DNA from: a virus
IMG/VR virus record: IMGVR_UViG_3300042319_001462
Location: 1 to 64,000 of that record
Strand: one strand, 5' to 3'
Length of the DNA: 64,000 nucleotides
The translations under genes and the position numbers were made by a program. The notes under the pieces were generated by a model. That model searched no databases, was not told the DNA's origin, and saw only the letters and a list, made by a program, of their open reading frames with translations. Below, one piece after another: positions 45,569-58,300 of this stretch. Numbering within the stretch: the first letter of the stretch is position 1; the number at the start of each line of letters is the position of its first letter.

Positions 45569-46169
45569 CTGCACTCAAGTTAGTTAACGTCTGAATGCGC
45601 ACAGTATAATCTATTTGTATTTGCCTATTTAAGCTTTTTTGCACAGGATGAAATATCACGTGAGTCAAAAGCATAAGATTGCTTGAAGAACCTTCCCAGG
45701 CTTTTAATCCCAGCTCATCAAACACGTATTCACCATTGAAGTTTGTGCTGTTGTCAAATGCTTGTTGCCCAGCTGGTTCACCGTAATCTAGCAAACAAGT
45801 GACCAAAACGTCAGTGTACACTTGCCCAGAAGTGTGCAACACTGTGAGCTTGTTGCGGGTTGGGTCTGTATTGGCAGCAGAATTGTCATCAACTACCTTG
45901 ATAAAAGTTTGGTTGTACAAGTCGGCGTTTTGACCAGTTACGTTAGGGGGCAGATATGTAATGACCCCTGTTGGATCCACGCTACTGCCACCGTTGCCAA
46001 ATGCCATGGCATAGATATAGCCAAGGTCTTTATTGGCAATGCTCTGGGCCAATGCAATACTCATATTTTCATAATGAATTGCATTTTTCTTGTCAACGAA
46101 TGTTTCCCCGTTGTTGGGGTCGTAGATCTTTAAGAATCCCTGCACTGCGACTGGAATTAGTGGCATCAT
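45564..46169 (-). CDS. Virion structural protein (201 aa)
   Basis: A 201-residue protein: GFLKIYDPNNGETFVDKKNAIHYENMSIALAQSIAN, then YIYAMAFGNGGSSVDPTGVITYLPP (about 50-75) and VLHTSGQVYTDVLVTCLLD. It lies between the giant tail protein and the fibre gene, and resembles conserved tail-module proteins of large myoviruses. The ATG overlaps the stop of the 50-residue gene. Confidence 0.78.
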   Translation of the reverse strand: MMPLIPVAVQGFLKIYDPNNGETFVDKKNAIHYENMSIALAQSIANKDLGYIYAMAFGNGGSSVDPTGVITYLPPNVTGQNADLYNQTFIKVVDDNSAANTDPTRNKLTVLHTSGQVYTDVLVTCLLDYGEPAGQQAFDNSTNFNGEYVFDELGLKAWEGSSSNLMLLTHVIFHPVQKSLNRQIQIDYTVRIQTLTNLSAA

Positions 46170-46318
46170 GACCGAGCCTCCACTAGTACTTCTTGTGTGT
46201 TTGGATCAAACACACGAACGTAGGCTGCAAGCTGTATGTTGCCTTGGTCGTCGGGCCGAGCTGGTTTACGCTCGGGTGTGTTTGGGGCATTATTAATATT
46301 GTTGTCTTGGGGCATCAT
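46166..46318 (-). CDS. Small tail-module protein (50 aa)
   Basis: A 50-residue frame: MMPQDNNINNAPNTPERK, a Pro/Asn-rich start, then IQLAAYVRVFDPNTQEVLVEARS. Its TGA overlaps the start of the next gene as ATGA, and AAGGA lies 11 nt upstream. The VRVFDPNTQEV segment matches the KIYDPNNGETF segment of the next protein, suggesting a shared strand motif. Position suggests a structural or assembly part. Confidence 0.8.
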   Translation of the reverse strand: MMPQDNNINNAPNTPERKPARPDDQGNIQLAAYVRVFDPNTQEVLVEARS

Positions 46319-46334
46319 GTTTTATTTATGTCCT

Positions 46335-49300
46335 TTATTCTCCGCGCAAAAACCTTGCGGCATAGGTATCGGTATCTTGTAATGGAACACCATCGCTAGC
46401 TGTGCCTGCTCCCAATTGATACCAGCTTTTCCCACGTAGTAAACTGATAGACACTTGATATCCAGATTCAGGTGCTTGATCAAATTCCACAGTAACTGGG
46501 TTAGAATTGATAATGCTGTATCCCGAGGACTGTAGTGTGCCACCAATTCGTACTTCAACTGCTTCTAGGATTTCAGTAGAATCCAATCCAGATACCGATA
46601 TTGATTCAGTTTCAAACACTGTGGTTGTTCCATCGCCTAGGAAGTTTTCATTAACTATATAGTTTTGGTATTCAGATATTAGTAAATTACCACTACCAAT
46701 GTCATATACTGCGGCTCCAACTGCATGTGGTGCGGCTGCGGTTCCGGCAGTACCACGGCGCAGACCACTAACTGTGTTGTTTGCAGTATCGCGGTTGCGA
46801 TAGGTAATGCGTTCGCCATCAATTGTGATATACCCAAAAATACCCAGGGGCAGATTTGGTTCAGGCAAGGCTGTCACATCACTGACATAAATTATGTCAT
46901 CACTTGCACTCAAAGCCACTGCAACTTGGGTTGTCGTGGCAGGTGTGATTCGATAGGTGCGCTGTAGTCCTCGCATGTCTTGGAATATGCGGAATGCCAT
47001 GGCTTCTGGTACCACTTGATTTGTCATGCTTGTAATTACCACCACTTGAGATGCGCCAATTACTGGATTATTCAAAATAACCAACGACCCATCAACCACA
47101 AAGTCACGTCCCGAAGACAAGTATCGTCCATCAAGAGTAACAATCAAACGTTCAGGTTTGAGTATTAGACGTCCAGTGTCAAATTGATTGTTCTGAATCA
47201 ATGTACCACTTTGATAGTCATACGAGCCTGGCTCGCCGGTGGTATTGCCAGTGTCGTACAGGGTATCGCTGTATCCTTCAGTTATCACTAGCCCTGATTC
47301 ATTCGGGCCCACAAATACTTGTGTTAGCAATTGTTGTTGGGTAGTGTCGTTCCATGAAGTAACCGAAATAACATCTCCTACTACAGGAATCAAACCCTGA
47401 CTTGGTTGGAATGTGATCTGATTGCCCACTACCCAATACTGTGCTTTGGTTCTAACAGATATCAATATATTTGATAAGTTGGCTGGCGGTGTAGCAAATT
47501 CAATTGCTCGTTGTGTGCTATCGTCAGCTGGATCAACTGTAAAGTCAACTCCCAGTACTTGTGCAACGTTGTTGACATACACTGCAACATCGTTGTCAGC
47601 CACAAGATTCAAGCTATACCCACCCGTAGTTGGTAGATCATAATAAACAGTGACTCCATCTCCAACATAGTCTATCCCTTCTGCAGGACGAGCTCTTGTG
47701 CCATTTTTGTTTACTACCACATTAACTGGGTTGGTTCCCATCATGCTGTTGGTCAGTGTGTAAGTCAGCGCACCAGTGCTGTAGATGTACTGAGTCACTG
47801 GCAAGCTCCATGTACCGCCAACCTCAGCACCAAGAGCTGTTATTGTCACACTGTCTGTTGAAGTAAATGCACTGCTAAATGTAATCAATGTGTTTACGGT
47901 GGAGTCTGCACTTGATGTAAAGTTAGATACTTGAACACCATTCACAAACACCACTAAACTATCAATCAAACTATAGGTCATTGGGATTACCACTGTAGAC
48001 CCAATATCGGATCCCAAGTATGTTTGTGTAAACAACTGATTACCGCCGCCCAGGGAATACGCCGCAATAGTGAGCACATCACCAAGGCTGGCATTTGCAC
48101 TGATAATTGTAACTGTAGAATTTACCCAATTAACTGTGTAATCAGTGCCAAGTGCTAGATCAACCCCAGTGGTTAGATTGTATACATTTAGTGCAATTGC
48201 ATTGTTTAACAATCCAACAAAACTCAAACTGCTGCCATCAAAAATATAGTTACGATCTTTTTCTGGCCAGCCGTGTCCATCACCTATCCAGTCAGCCCCC
48301 GGTGTGGTATACACACGCATGTCAAGTGTATCATATGTGATACCTGGCACCAACTCTTCTGGAGCATGACTCTCGTATGTGTCAACAAATGCACCACCGT
48401 CAACATTGATGTCCGTAGGGAGTGTTCCGAGGTACGGATCCAAGAACGAACTGCTGTACGCTGCATCTAAAATAGCTGGATCGTAAGTTGGGATACCCTC
48501 AGCATCATACGAGATATTGTCAAACGGGTTGATGTCAAAGTTTCCAACATCAAATCCAGTATTTTGGTCAAACCCTGGACCCATTACTTGCACACCTGGG
48601 TAATCAATGCCACTGATCAATAATGCTAGATCTAGGCCAGGCTGATCAGGAGTGGGTGCATAATATCCCATGGTGCGATCAACACCAGTTAGATCACCAG
48701 CGGGCACCACTGTCCAATCTGTTGGGTCAAATGTTGTTGTCTGTACTTGTGCGTTTGCTGACCATACTCGATCTGCATAACGTACCATGGTACCCTCTGT
48801 GTATATCACCCCAGATTGCCACGGAACCACAGTTGGAGTATACTGATAACGATCATATCGCATGGTTGTTGTTAAACTACGCACACGAGAGTTGCCCATG
48901 TAAGCCACTGCACTTGCACCTGAACCACCGCCACCTGTTATGGTAATTATTGCAGTGGTGGAATATCCCTCGCCTGCAGATACAACATTAATTGCCACCA
49001 CTTGGCCTGCGCTGTTGATTTGTGCAGTCATTGTGGCAGGTGTAATACAATCACCAGTAACAGTCACTGTGGGTTGAGTAATATATCCAGTGCCGCCAGA
49101 CACTATCCCAACATTTTCAATACTCAATAGATAGTTCTGATACCATTGATTCCAGGGGAATGTAGTCCACACAGGATCAGTGCTTGGGCGGCTGCTGGTT
49201 GTACTCAAGTTGCCAGTATTGTCTAGTACCGGACTAACAAACAGTTGCTCGGCGGCATCCCAGTATGCTGGTAAATCAAAATCAGTCACGCTACCAAGAT

Positions 49301-52300
49301 ATTGGTCAAATCCTTGGTACTTCAAATTAAATTCTCTTATTTGAACATGGTATGGCTTGACTTCGTTAATGTAGTCCAATACAAAGTTTTGATTGTCTTG
49401 GCGGTACACTTGGTATGGCACAAGATTTCGAATGGTATGATCAACATCAATCAAGCTGGTCTTGGTTAGCCAATTTGGTGCTTGTTGTTCACTGAGGATG
49501 TAATTAAACATCAGCATTAACAACCGATTACGTTCAATTAATAATTCTCCAATAAACAACTCCTGATTGATTGCTTCAAGAATCTTTCGAGTTTCGGTAA
49601 TCGGGGCTTCGTCATAGTACTGTGCGTCAAATACTTCGCTATCAAATCCAAATCGTCCCAGGTTATAATCCCACAATGCAGGAGATATCTCAATAGTGCC
49701 GCGTTGTAGTGCCACACGTTCCCAGCTGGTGCCGGTATAGACATAAATTTCCCACAAGTTTTGAGCATTAGCAGTTACCTTGACTGCACTGCCAGTCGGT
49801 ACTGTGATCGTGTCTAGTGAAGAAACATTGGGCACTTCTAGTAAAATGCGTGTCAATGGATTGTAATTGGCCTTAAACCAATCAATACGAGACCAGTATA
49901 TTTTGGTATCATAGTTTTGCACTCGTGCTAAACTTAGATTACGCTCGCCTGGTAAAATTCCAGCAACCACTTGATAGATTGTCCAGAAACCACTATTGGT
50001 ACTATCACTAACCACAAGATATCGATAGCCAATTGGAACTTCAAGCAGGTCTTGGTATCCTAATTCTTCAATATTGGACACTCTCTTGTCCCAAGCTCCG
50101 GTAGTTGCAGCTGGTTCAGGCTCTGCACTGTTTAGTAAATTAAATGATCGAATCTCGGTTATTGGATACAGGGCCAGCACTGCGTTGGTTTGCTGAATAT
50201 AGTTTTTCAGTGCAAGGAATCGATTAACAAACATGCTCTGACGTGGGCGATATTCAATACCGTATTGCTCGCTAGGACTCAGCAACGGGTCAGGCACAGC
50301 ATTACCAGCTGAGTCAGATCCGGTCATGCTGTCAAGGAATTTTCGATACAAGGATGCATCCAGGAACGCATCTGGACGGTCTTGTGCAATCAGCTGATAC
50401 TCAACGTGCACTGCTGCATCTGTTGCTTGTTGATCATACTCTATATACAGCACAGTGTCCTGTGCAGAGATATACTGTAAACCATTGTAAATGGCCACTG
50501 TGCTGGCATCTATTGGAGCAAGATAACTAATACCACTACTGCGCGGATTTTCAATGTAGTTGGTTAATGTATTAATACTCAGTGTTTTACCAGCAACTGT
50601 TGCTGTTTCTGCAATACCAGTGACCCAGAAGTAATATTGTGTTTCAATAAATCCTTGAAGATTAACTGATGTGGTCACATCATAGCTGGTGATACTGTAC
50701 GGGGTGCCTGGTCCAACGTACTCTGCTGGGGGCAATGGACTTACTATCCACTGATACATTTCAACTTTGCTACCAGGGAATATTTGTCCCCAGCGTCGGC
50801 TCGCATACACAATATCATTTTGGTGTGGATCAATAAATCTCACATTTGATGTATTCCACCAGACCTGTCCAACACGAGATTGCCCCCATTGTTGGCCAAA
50901 ATTATTCACACTGCCCGTGTTGTATGTTGCCGGGTCCACTGCACCAATAAAATCTATGTTCTGACGCACCACGCCCAACAATCGGCCTTGTAATGGGTCA
51001 AAAAAGTCAAAATACTCCTGTGGCGAGCTGCTCACACGATCATACATGAATATGGTATTGAGTAAGTTAACATCAACCACCGGCTGTTGCACTCTAACAG
51101 GTATCCAAGCTGGCAATAAATTTGGATTGTGATATTGTAATACCTGGCCAAAGTTTGACAGGCTACTGTCTCCAAGATCTGATCCAGGGGCACCGATCAA
51201 CATAACACCAGTAGTGTAATCGATTGCAGCACCAAAGTTATCTAATGGTTGCAAACTGCTATTTACAAACTGCTGGCCAAATACAAATTTTGCCGGGTTA
51301 GTTATCGATTCGTCAACTGCGGTTAGCAAATCATATTCATACACGGCTCCACTCTGCTGAACTGGATCAGCAAAAGGTGTGCTGTACGAGTCAAAATATG
51401 TATTGCCAGCATCAAATGTTGTTGGGGCAATCATGTTACCATTTGGAGCACCCACTATCAAAGTTTGGGTGTCGTCGCTGATGAATAGACCCAGGCCAAA
51501 GTTTGCTTGAGTTTGCGGTACTGGGCTAACAATCTCCTGAGCCCAAGAATAAACAGTTAATCCTAGATCATTAAACAGTGTGCCCGACCCTGGCAAAACT
51601 GACATTCTGTTAAATCGCTGAGTTGATTGAATATTTTTAACATTCAGCATCATGCGTCCAGAAACCACAGTGATGTCTGCAGTATTGTATGGCGGAATTG
51701 TGAATGTAATCTGTTGAACAGTATTATCGTAGGTGTAATCACTGCCATATGTCTGCAACACATCCTCAATGTATACCACTGTGGTGTAACTAGAAGCATC
51801 TGTATAGGTGGTACCAATATCAAACACGCGGGTTGTACCGTCGCCTTGCAACACTAGATCCTCAGTGGGCATTGCAATTACATTGGGTATACCAGCAGTA
51901 TTGATATCAAGTATCAAGTCAGCAATAGTAGTACCGGTGCATTTGACAAAATAATCATCAATTCGAATGTAGTCATCCTCTGTCAAAACTGGGTTTGCAA
52001 CAGTGGTGCTTATTGTTCCGTAGAGACGAGCTTGATTTCGATACACTTCAACTTTGCCGGCTTGTGAAAGAATAGCTGAATCATATGGTGACGAAATATA
52101 CAGACTGCAATCATTCACACACTGATCAACTTTTAGGCCAAATCTTGCCGCAGCCACTGGGTTATTTGACTGTATGGTTTGCAACAGACTAAATTGATTG
52201 GTTTCAATTTGTATAATATCTCCAACTGCTAGAGGAGAAGTAATTGTAACAGTTTTGGTGCCAGTGTCCACACTGTATGTTCCACCAATGTTTAATCCAG

Positions 52301-55300
52301 TCTGCAACAAATAAACACCGTTGACAGACACAGCAACAAATCCTGGAGTCAACATGCTGTTTAGAGTAGTATACTCAGTCTGAGTTGCATCTGTGACTGT
52401 AAACTTTTCTAAACTACGATCAAATACATAAACCAGTCCTTCTTCATTTGCATCTGAATCTGGACTACCAATCATGACTTGCGAACCAGTAGTGGTTGCA
52501 CTAACCGATTTACCAAATTGAGCGTCAGCATCAATACCCGGTACTGTGAGTTTTTCAACAAAATCAAAATGTGAACTACTGTCAACTAAGATTGTTGCGC
52601 CAGGTACTGGAATAGTAACGAATGTCAATTGAGTAGTGACTGGGTCAAACGTGTAATCAATATTTGGACGATACAACATATCGCCCACTCGCACAGTAAA
52701 GGAATGAAGCGAGGTTGCTGTGGCCAGAGTTTGGTTGAGCGCAAACACACTGGTATTTGACACGCCACTGCCGGTGTAGGAAATTTCACTAATCTCACCA
52801 GACAACACATTAGTAACTGCATCCACGGTGATTGTTATATTGTTAGCCGGGCTTGTTCCGCCGCCAACAACCGATGCATTAATTGTAATGGTGTCGTTAA
52901 CAGCGTAACCTTGACCTGGTGATTCCAAGGTAACAGTGTACACGCCACGCACGCGGTTAACTGTGAACTCTGCGCCAAGTCCAGCACCGCTGGTACTTGA
53001 CGGAGCTACACCGGTATATGTTTGTTGATCAAGTTGTGTTAACTGTCTGCGAGTTATTACAATTCTTTGCCCCACTGTAGGAGTAGAGTTAAGCTCTACC
53101 GTGGATGCAGTAACAGTGTAGTCGGTGGAGTTAGTCAACAATACATTGTTTAACACCACAGCCAATTGATCAGGATAGTTTGAGTCAATAACTAGGCTGT
53201 CGCTCCAGTTGAACGATGTGGTAATTCCATCACCAATATAAGTCACTGACTGAGATTGCACATCAACACGAGTAAATGCATAAACTGCATTGTCATCTGG
53301 AGCGCCGATGTACATCCAGCGTTCATCTTGGCTCATGGTTACAGAAGAACCAAATAATCCCTGCACCGCTTCATCGCCGTCGGGAGCAACCAATAGCTGT
53401 CGCTGTTCAAATACATTGCTACCAGGTTCCACAAAGATTGTAGTAACATATCCTCGATTAGTGTTGCTGGTGCTGGCGCCTGCTACTGCCCAACTTTGAG
53501 CGCCAACATCAATCTCGTTGCCGTATCCAGTTGCATCTGTTGCTTTTAGCAACAAAATGTTGTTTTGTTCATATCGATCTTGGTCTGTACGAACAAACGT
53601 GTAGACCGCACCTGGTGCAGTTGCTTGGTCGGTAGGATTGTATCCCGGTGCTCCAATCAGTGCGCTTAGGTTTTCAAGTCCTTGGGCAACACTTGCTCCA
53701 AATTGACTATAGGCCACTGGAGTGGTTGCTGTTAATGTAGGGTCAACTGTAAACGGTTCAGTTTTTTCCAAAACTGTCCAATTGCCATTGCCGTTGTTAT
53801 CTACCCAAACTTTAACTCCGGGTAACAGTTGATCTGCATATGATAATTGAGGTATATCCGATGGCTGTGCAACTCTGTTGGTTTCCAAAGTAAGCCCTAG
53901 GCCGTTACCAATTTGGAATCTATCAAATGTACTAAACACGTAATCAATTATAACAGTATAGATTCCTGTAACTGCTAGTACTCGATATACTCCATTAACT
54001 GAGCTGGAAAAATTCTTGATAACAAGAACATCGTCCACTGACAATCCGTGAGCTGCGCCAAATGTAACTTGAGACGCATTGTCTAGGTTGTCTTCAATTC
54101 GTAGAATCTGTCCTGGAACTTGTACCACTCGGTACACTCCCCAGTCATATGTGTTGACTCGTGCTGTCCAGATTGTAGTGCCAACTCCAATTGAATAGTA
54201 TTGTTCAATTATCGAGGTTAAATCAATTAGGTCAAATGTTGTTATGTCAACGTCGTCAAGACTAACGTATCCAGCAGTGGGCAGGCCAACGTCTGTCACT
54301 GTGGTGTTTGTTGTGGGCAAGATATTAGTTGATGTTATCTTGTAACTGCTTTTCCAAATGTCTTTTAACAGCACTGTTTGGTCGGCTTGTGATGTTTGCT
54401 GAGGTTCAACCAGTTGAATCAACGATGGATCACTTGTTAACTTGGCTTCGTTCAGTAGAAATTCAACAAAACTTCTGTTGGCATTTGCTCCATACGTGCT
54501 ACGCAACATGGCCCAGTATTCATATATGCTGTACTCAGCGATTTCTTTTCCAAGATTAGCTAGACTGAACAAGTTGGTTGCACGAACTGTTCCTTTTGTA
54601 CCAAGAAACTGTTGATACAGATTGACCTGACTAACATCGTCAAGATTTAATGACTGCATGTACTGTCGAGGACGGAATCCAATTAGCCCATAGCTGAAAA
54701 TGTCAACTTCTGTTTCAAGGTTGGCATCATATACGCTGTAAGATCGTGCCAGTTGATCGCTGGCGTTGGCAGAGTTAGGCAACAATCCTTTTTGTATTTG
54801 TCCGTAGTCGCTCTTGATCCACAGGCTGAAATCAAATTCTGCGCTGGGCCTGATGATGGTGCTTGCACTCCAGTACTGATCCTTGAACAACACAATGTCG
54901 CCCTTGGTGTACTTGCTATTTGGTTGCCATTCTTGAATGTTGTCTTGATTGAGAACAAAACCAGGAGCATTAACTGTTCCGTTCCAATCTCCTGTTAGCC
55001 ATCCCGAAACCAGCACGCGGCTTTGGCGGGCACCTGTCACAGGATCGTAGATTAGATCAGCAAAAATACTTCGATTGTCCAACACCACCATGTGTTCGTA
55101 TGCTGTAAATCTCAGATTCAAAAAGTTAATAAAACTTGATGTTGTTGTTGAGATTTTAAATGTGTTTTCAAATCGATCAATTACCAACTCGCTTGGAGAT
55201 ATTGCAGTGCGATTTTGATTTAGCACAATGCTATCAAGTCTTGGTGGCTGTATGCTTTCAACCACTGCCCCAGGTCGTAGAACTGAAATACTTGTTGCAG

Positions 55301-58300
55301 CCGGGTTCAAGTTGATAATACTACCTGAAGTCCATCCTTGGTTGCTCCAATACAAAAATTCCTGTGCCATTTGCGGCCAGTTCATGATATAACCGTTTTC
55401 AATTCCTTCAAAAGTCATGCCGCGGTCAGCCAACAACTTGCCATAGCTGTACAAGAAATCACACACTGCTGCCTGACTGGTGAATACAAATCCATAAGGA
55501 ATCTGTGCGACTGTATTTGAGTACTCGATTGACACACGCTCCTGCGAGCCGCCAGCTGATACCACAACAAACTGTCCTGTTGGCTTGGATACTGCAATTT
55601 CAAAATAGCTAGCAACACTGTTGTAACCAAAAACTGCCCACCCAGTGTCGGTGCGTTGAACAATTACTCCACTATAGGTCACTTGTTCAAAAGGTTGATT
55701 TTGATACAACAAAACCTGATAACTTTCGTCTGGCAGCAACAAGCTGTTGTTTGTACCAGTTGGAGTTGACCGTTCAGAGTAAATTTTTAAATAATTCTTA
55801 TCAGTAAATGCTGCTGTGCGCCAGCAAAGTCTTACATCAACATTGGCCAACGTTCTAGATAACAGCGACGAACTATCAACGCCTCGCTGTTGATTATAAT
55901 CAATAATCCAGTTGTTGTAGCTGGCTTTGCTAACCCCATTGCCGTATAACGGTGTCAGGTTACTGGCTTCAAGTCTGTAACGGTTATCCCATAGATACTG
56001 TTCAATGCCAGTGTTGTACACATAACGATCACGATCAGCAAACAGGCTAAAAAATTCAGCTGGTTTTGTTAATGCCAACAAGCGCATGACTGCAAACGGC
56101 CAAGCTGAACTGGTTCTCCAGGCGTTTTCTACAGGACCATCATCACCAAATGTCCAACTACGACGGAAACTGGTTGCATCATAGTTTCCAACTGTAGACT
56201 GCAACGGATCCAACAGTGCACCTTCGGTACCTGCTGGGATAACAGTTGTTAAGCCTGGACGAGCGTATCGCGGATCAATCCTTGGAGACAACGGATCTGC
56301 AATGTACCCACGTTCTAGGTCGCGCCACAACACCAAGTTTCCTGATGTGTATGGTGCAGGACCATATGCATCCTCCCACCAATACGGTTCTTGACTAAAA
56401 CCTAACATTTCCCACGGAGTAGTGTTGGGTGTGATAGTATCATAGAAATATTCATAGATACCACGCCATGCACCCAACAAAGGTTGCGCGGTGAGACGGT
56501 TACCACTCTGACTATAGTTGTAGGTGAATGGATTGTTTGGTAGATAGTTTTGTGAAGTATAATCCAACTTGTTCCAGCCAACCCATGATAGAAAATCTGG
56601 CAACAAGATTGAATTAATTTCAGTTAATGAATAGTCGGTTGTGCGGAACTGCCCAGGGATTACATCATCTGCGTCTAATGGCACCGGTGTAACAATTTTA
56701 AGGTTGTTGAAAATACGAGTCTCAAATTCCAGCAACACATTGTCGCGGTAGTCACCAAACGCTATGGTAATTGACCCATCGTGTCCACGAATCACCAACG
56801 TCGGCTCAACGTATGTTTCGTCTAGATAAATTTCTGGACGGTACGCTGGGTACAAGCCCATCTTTGTGGGCGTGTTGGGGATAAAACTACCATACGTAGT
56901 ATCGTATTCTCGAATTGTAATTAAATCACCAATGGCCAGCGGTGCAGAGATTGTGATTGTTGCGCTGTTGGTAGAAACAGTGTAATCATACCCACGAGTT
57001 AGAATTGTACCATTTAAATAAACCAATACGCTCTGGAAATTGGACTGGGTAAAATCATAAACTTTATTAATACCAAATACATCTGTGCTGACTTGCGAGT
57101 AGGTATAGTTGATTTCTGTGTATGTTTCGCCACCTGGAATCATGTCACTCCAGTAAAACGGAAACATCTCAGTCTTGCCAAGAGTCATTTCTGACAGCAC
57201 ACTGTCTAGTACTTGGGTTGGTGTTGAATTAATAAAGTCGCCTTGGCCCGCAAGATCGGTCAATCGAGCTTTGTACTTGCTGTACTCCTGATTGCTAAAG
57301 GTCAGCGAATTAAACAATTCATATTGCGGGTCGCGCAGATACACACCGGGTAATACCAGCGGTGATGAATGTTGCACAATGTTTGTGCCGTAAGGAATAA
57401 TGTCGCCGAGATCGCGAGAATTGTTAGCACCGTTAATTACCCCCACTAGACCACGTAAATTTTGTCCAATACTATCGTAGTGTGTGCGAATTGTGCCAAG
57501 TGTGAACTGTGGGCTGTTTCCGTTTGGAGCATTGTTTTCTAAATTCAATGGTACTTGATAGAATCCAATCTTGCTAGCATAGTTGCTGATAACTTGCAGT
57601 TCAATTATGGTGTTTACCGGAATCGTAACATTGAATGTTATAGTAGTCGACGTGTCGCTTACTGTAGTTGAGTACTTGGTAGTATCAACAAATACTCCAT
57701 CGGCAAACACTTGCACTGGTGGGTAGACTGAACTAGTGTCAACCGGAACGTCTAATATCAGCGGAGTTGCGTCATAGGTAAATCTGAACACCTGGCGGCT
57801 ACGATTTTTAGCTGCCGCTGGTTGCCAGCCCAGTTGACTAGAGAATGATGTGCGATCAATGTACTGACGCACAAATCCTGTGCTGATAGCCTGGGTTGTG
57901 CTGGTTTTGTCACGCACGTAGATAAATGTGTCGGTGTAAAGATAATTAGAAAATAGTATATCGCCAACGTTGTTGATGTTCAAAAACTTTAGCGGGAAGC
58001 CCAGCACAACGTCGGTAACTGACTGGCCGCCATCAGTGTAACCAAACAATCGACTACCAGTAAAGGTAGTGCTAGGATATACTGCACGATCACCAAAACT
58101 AAATCCATTGATGTCATAAACATCAAATAGCGGCGCTTGATTTACTTTGGTTTTTTGCTGTGCCAACTGCCATGTTACACCATTAAACCAAAAGCTTTTG
58201 CCTTGTTGATTTAGACCGTTTAAACTCACCACGGTCTGATCATATAGCGGATTGCCATCAGCAGCCGGCACTAGATCAATAATCAGTGTTCCAGAATTGG

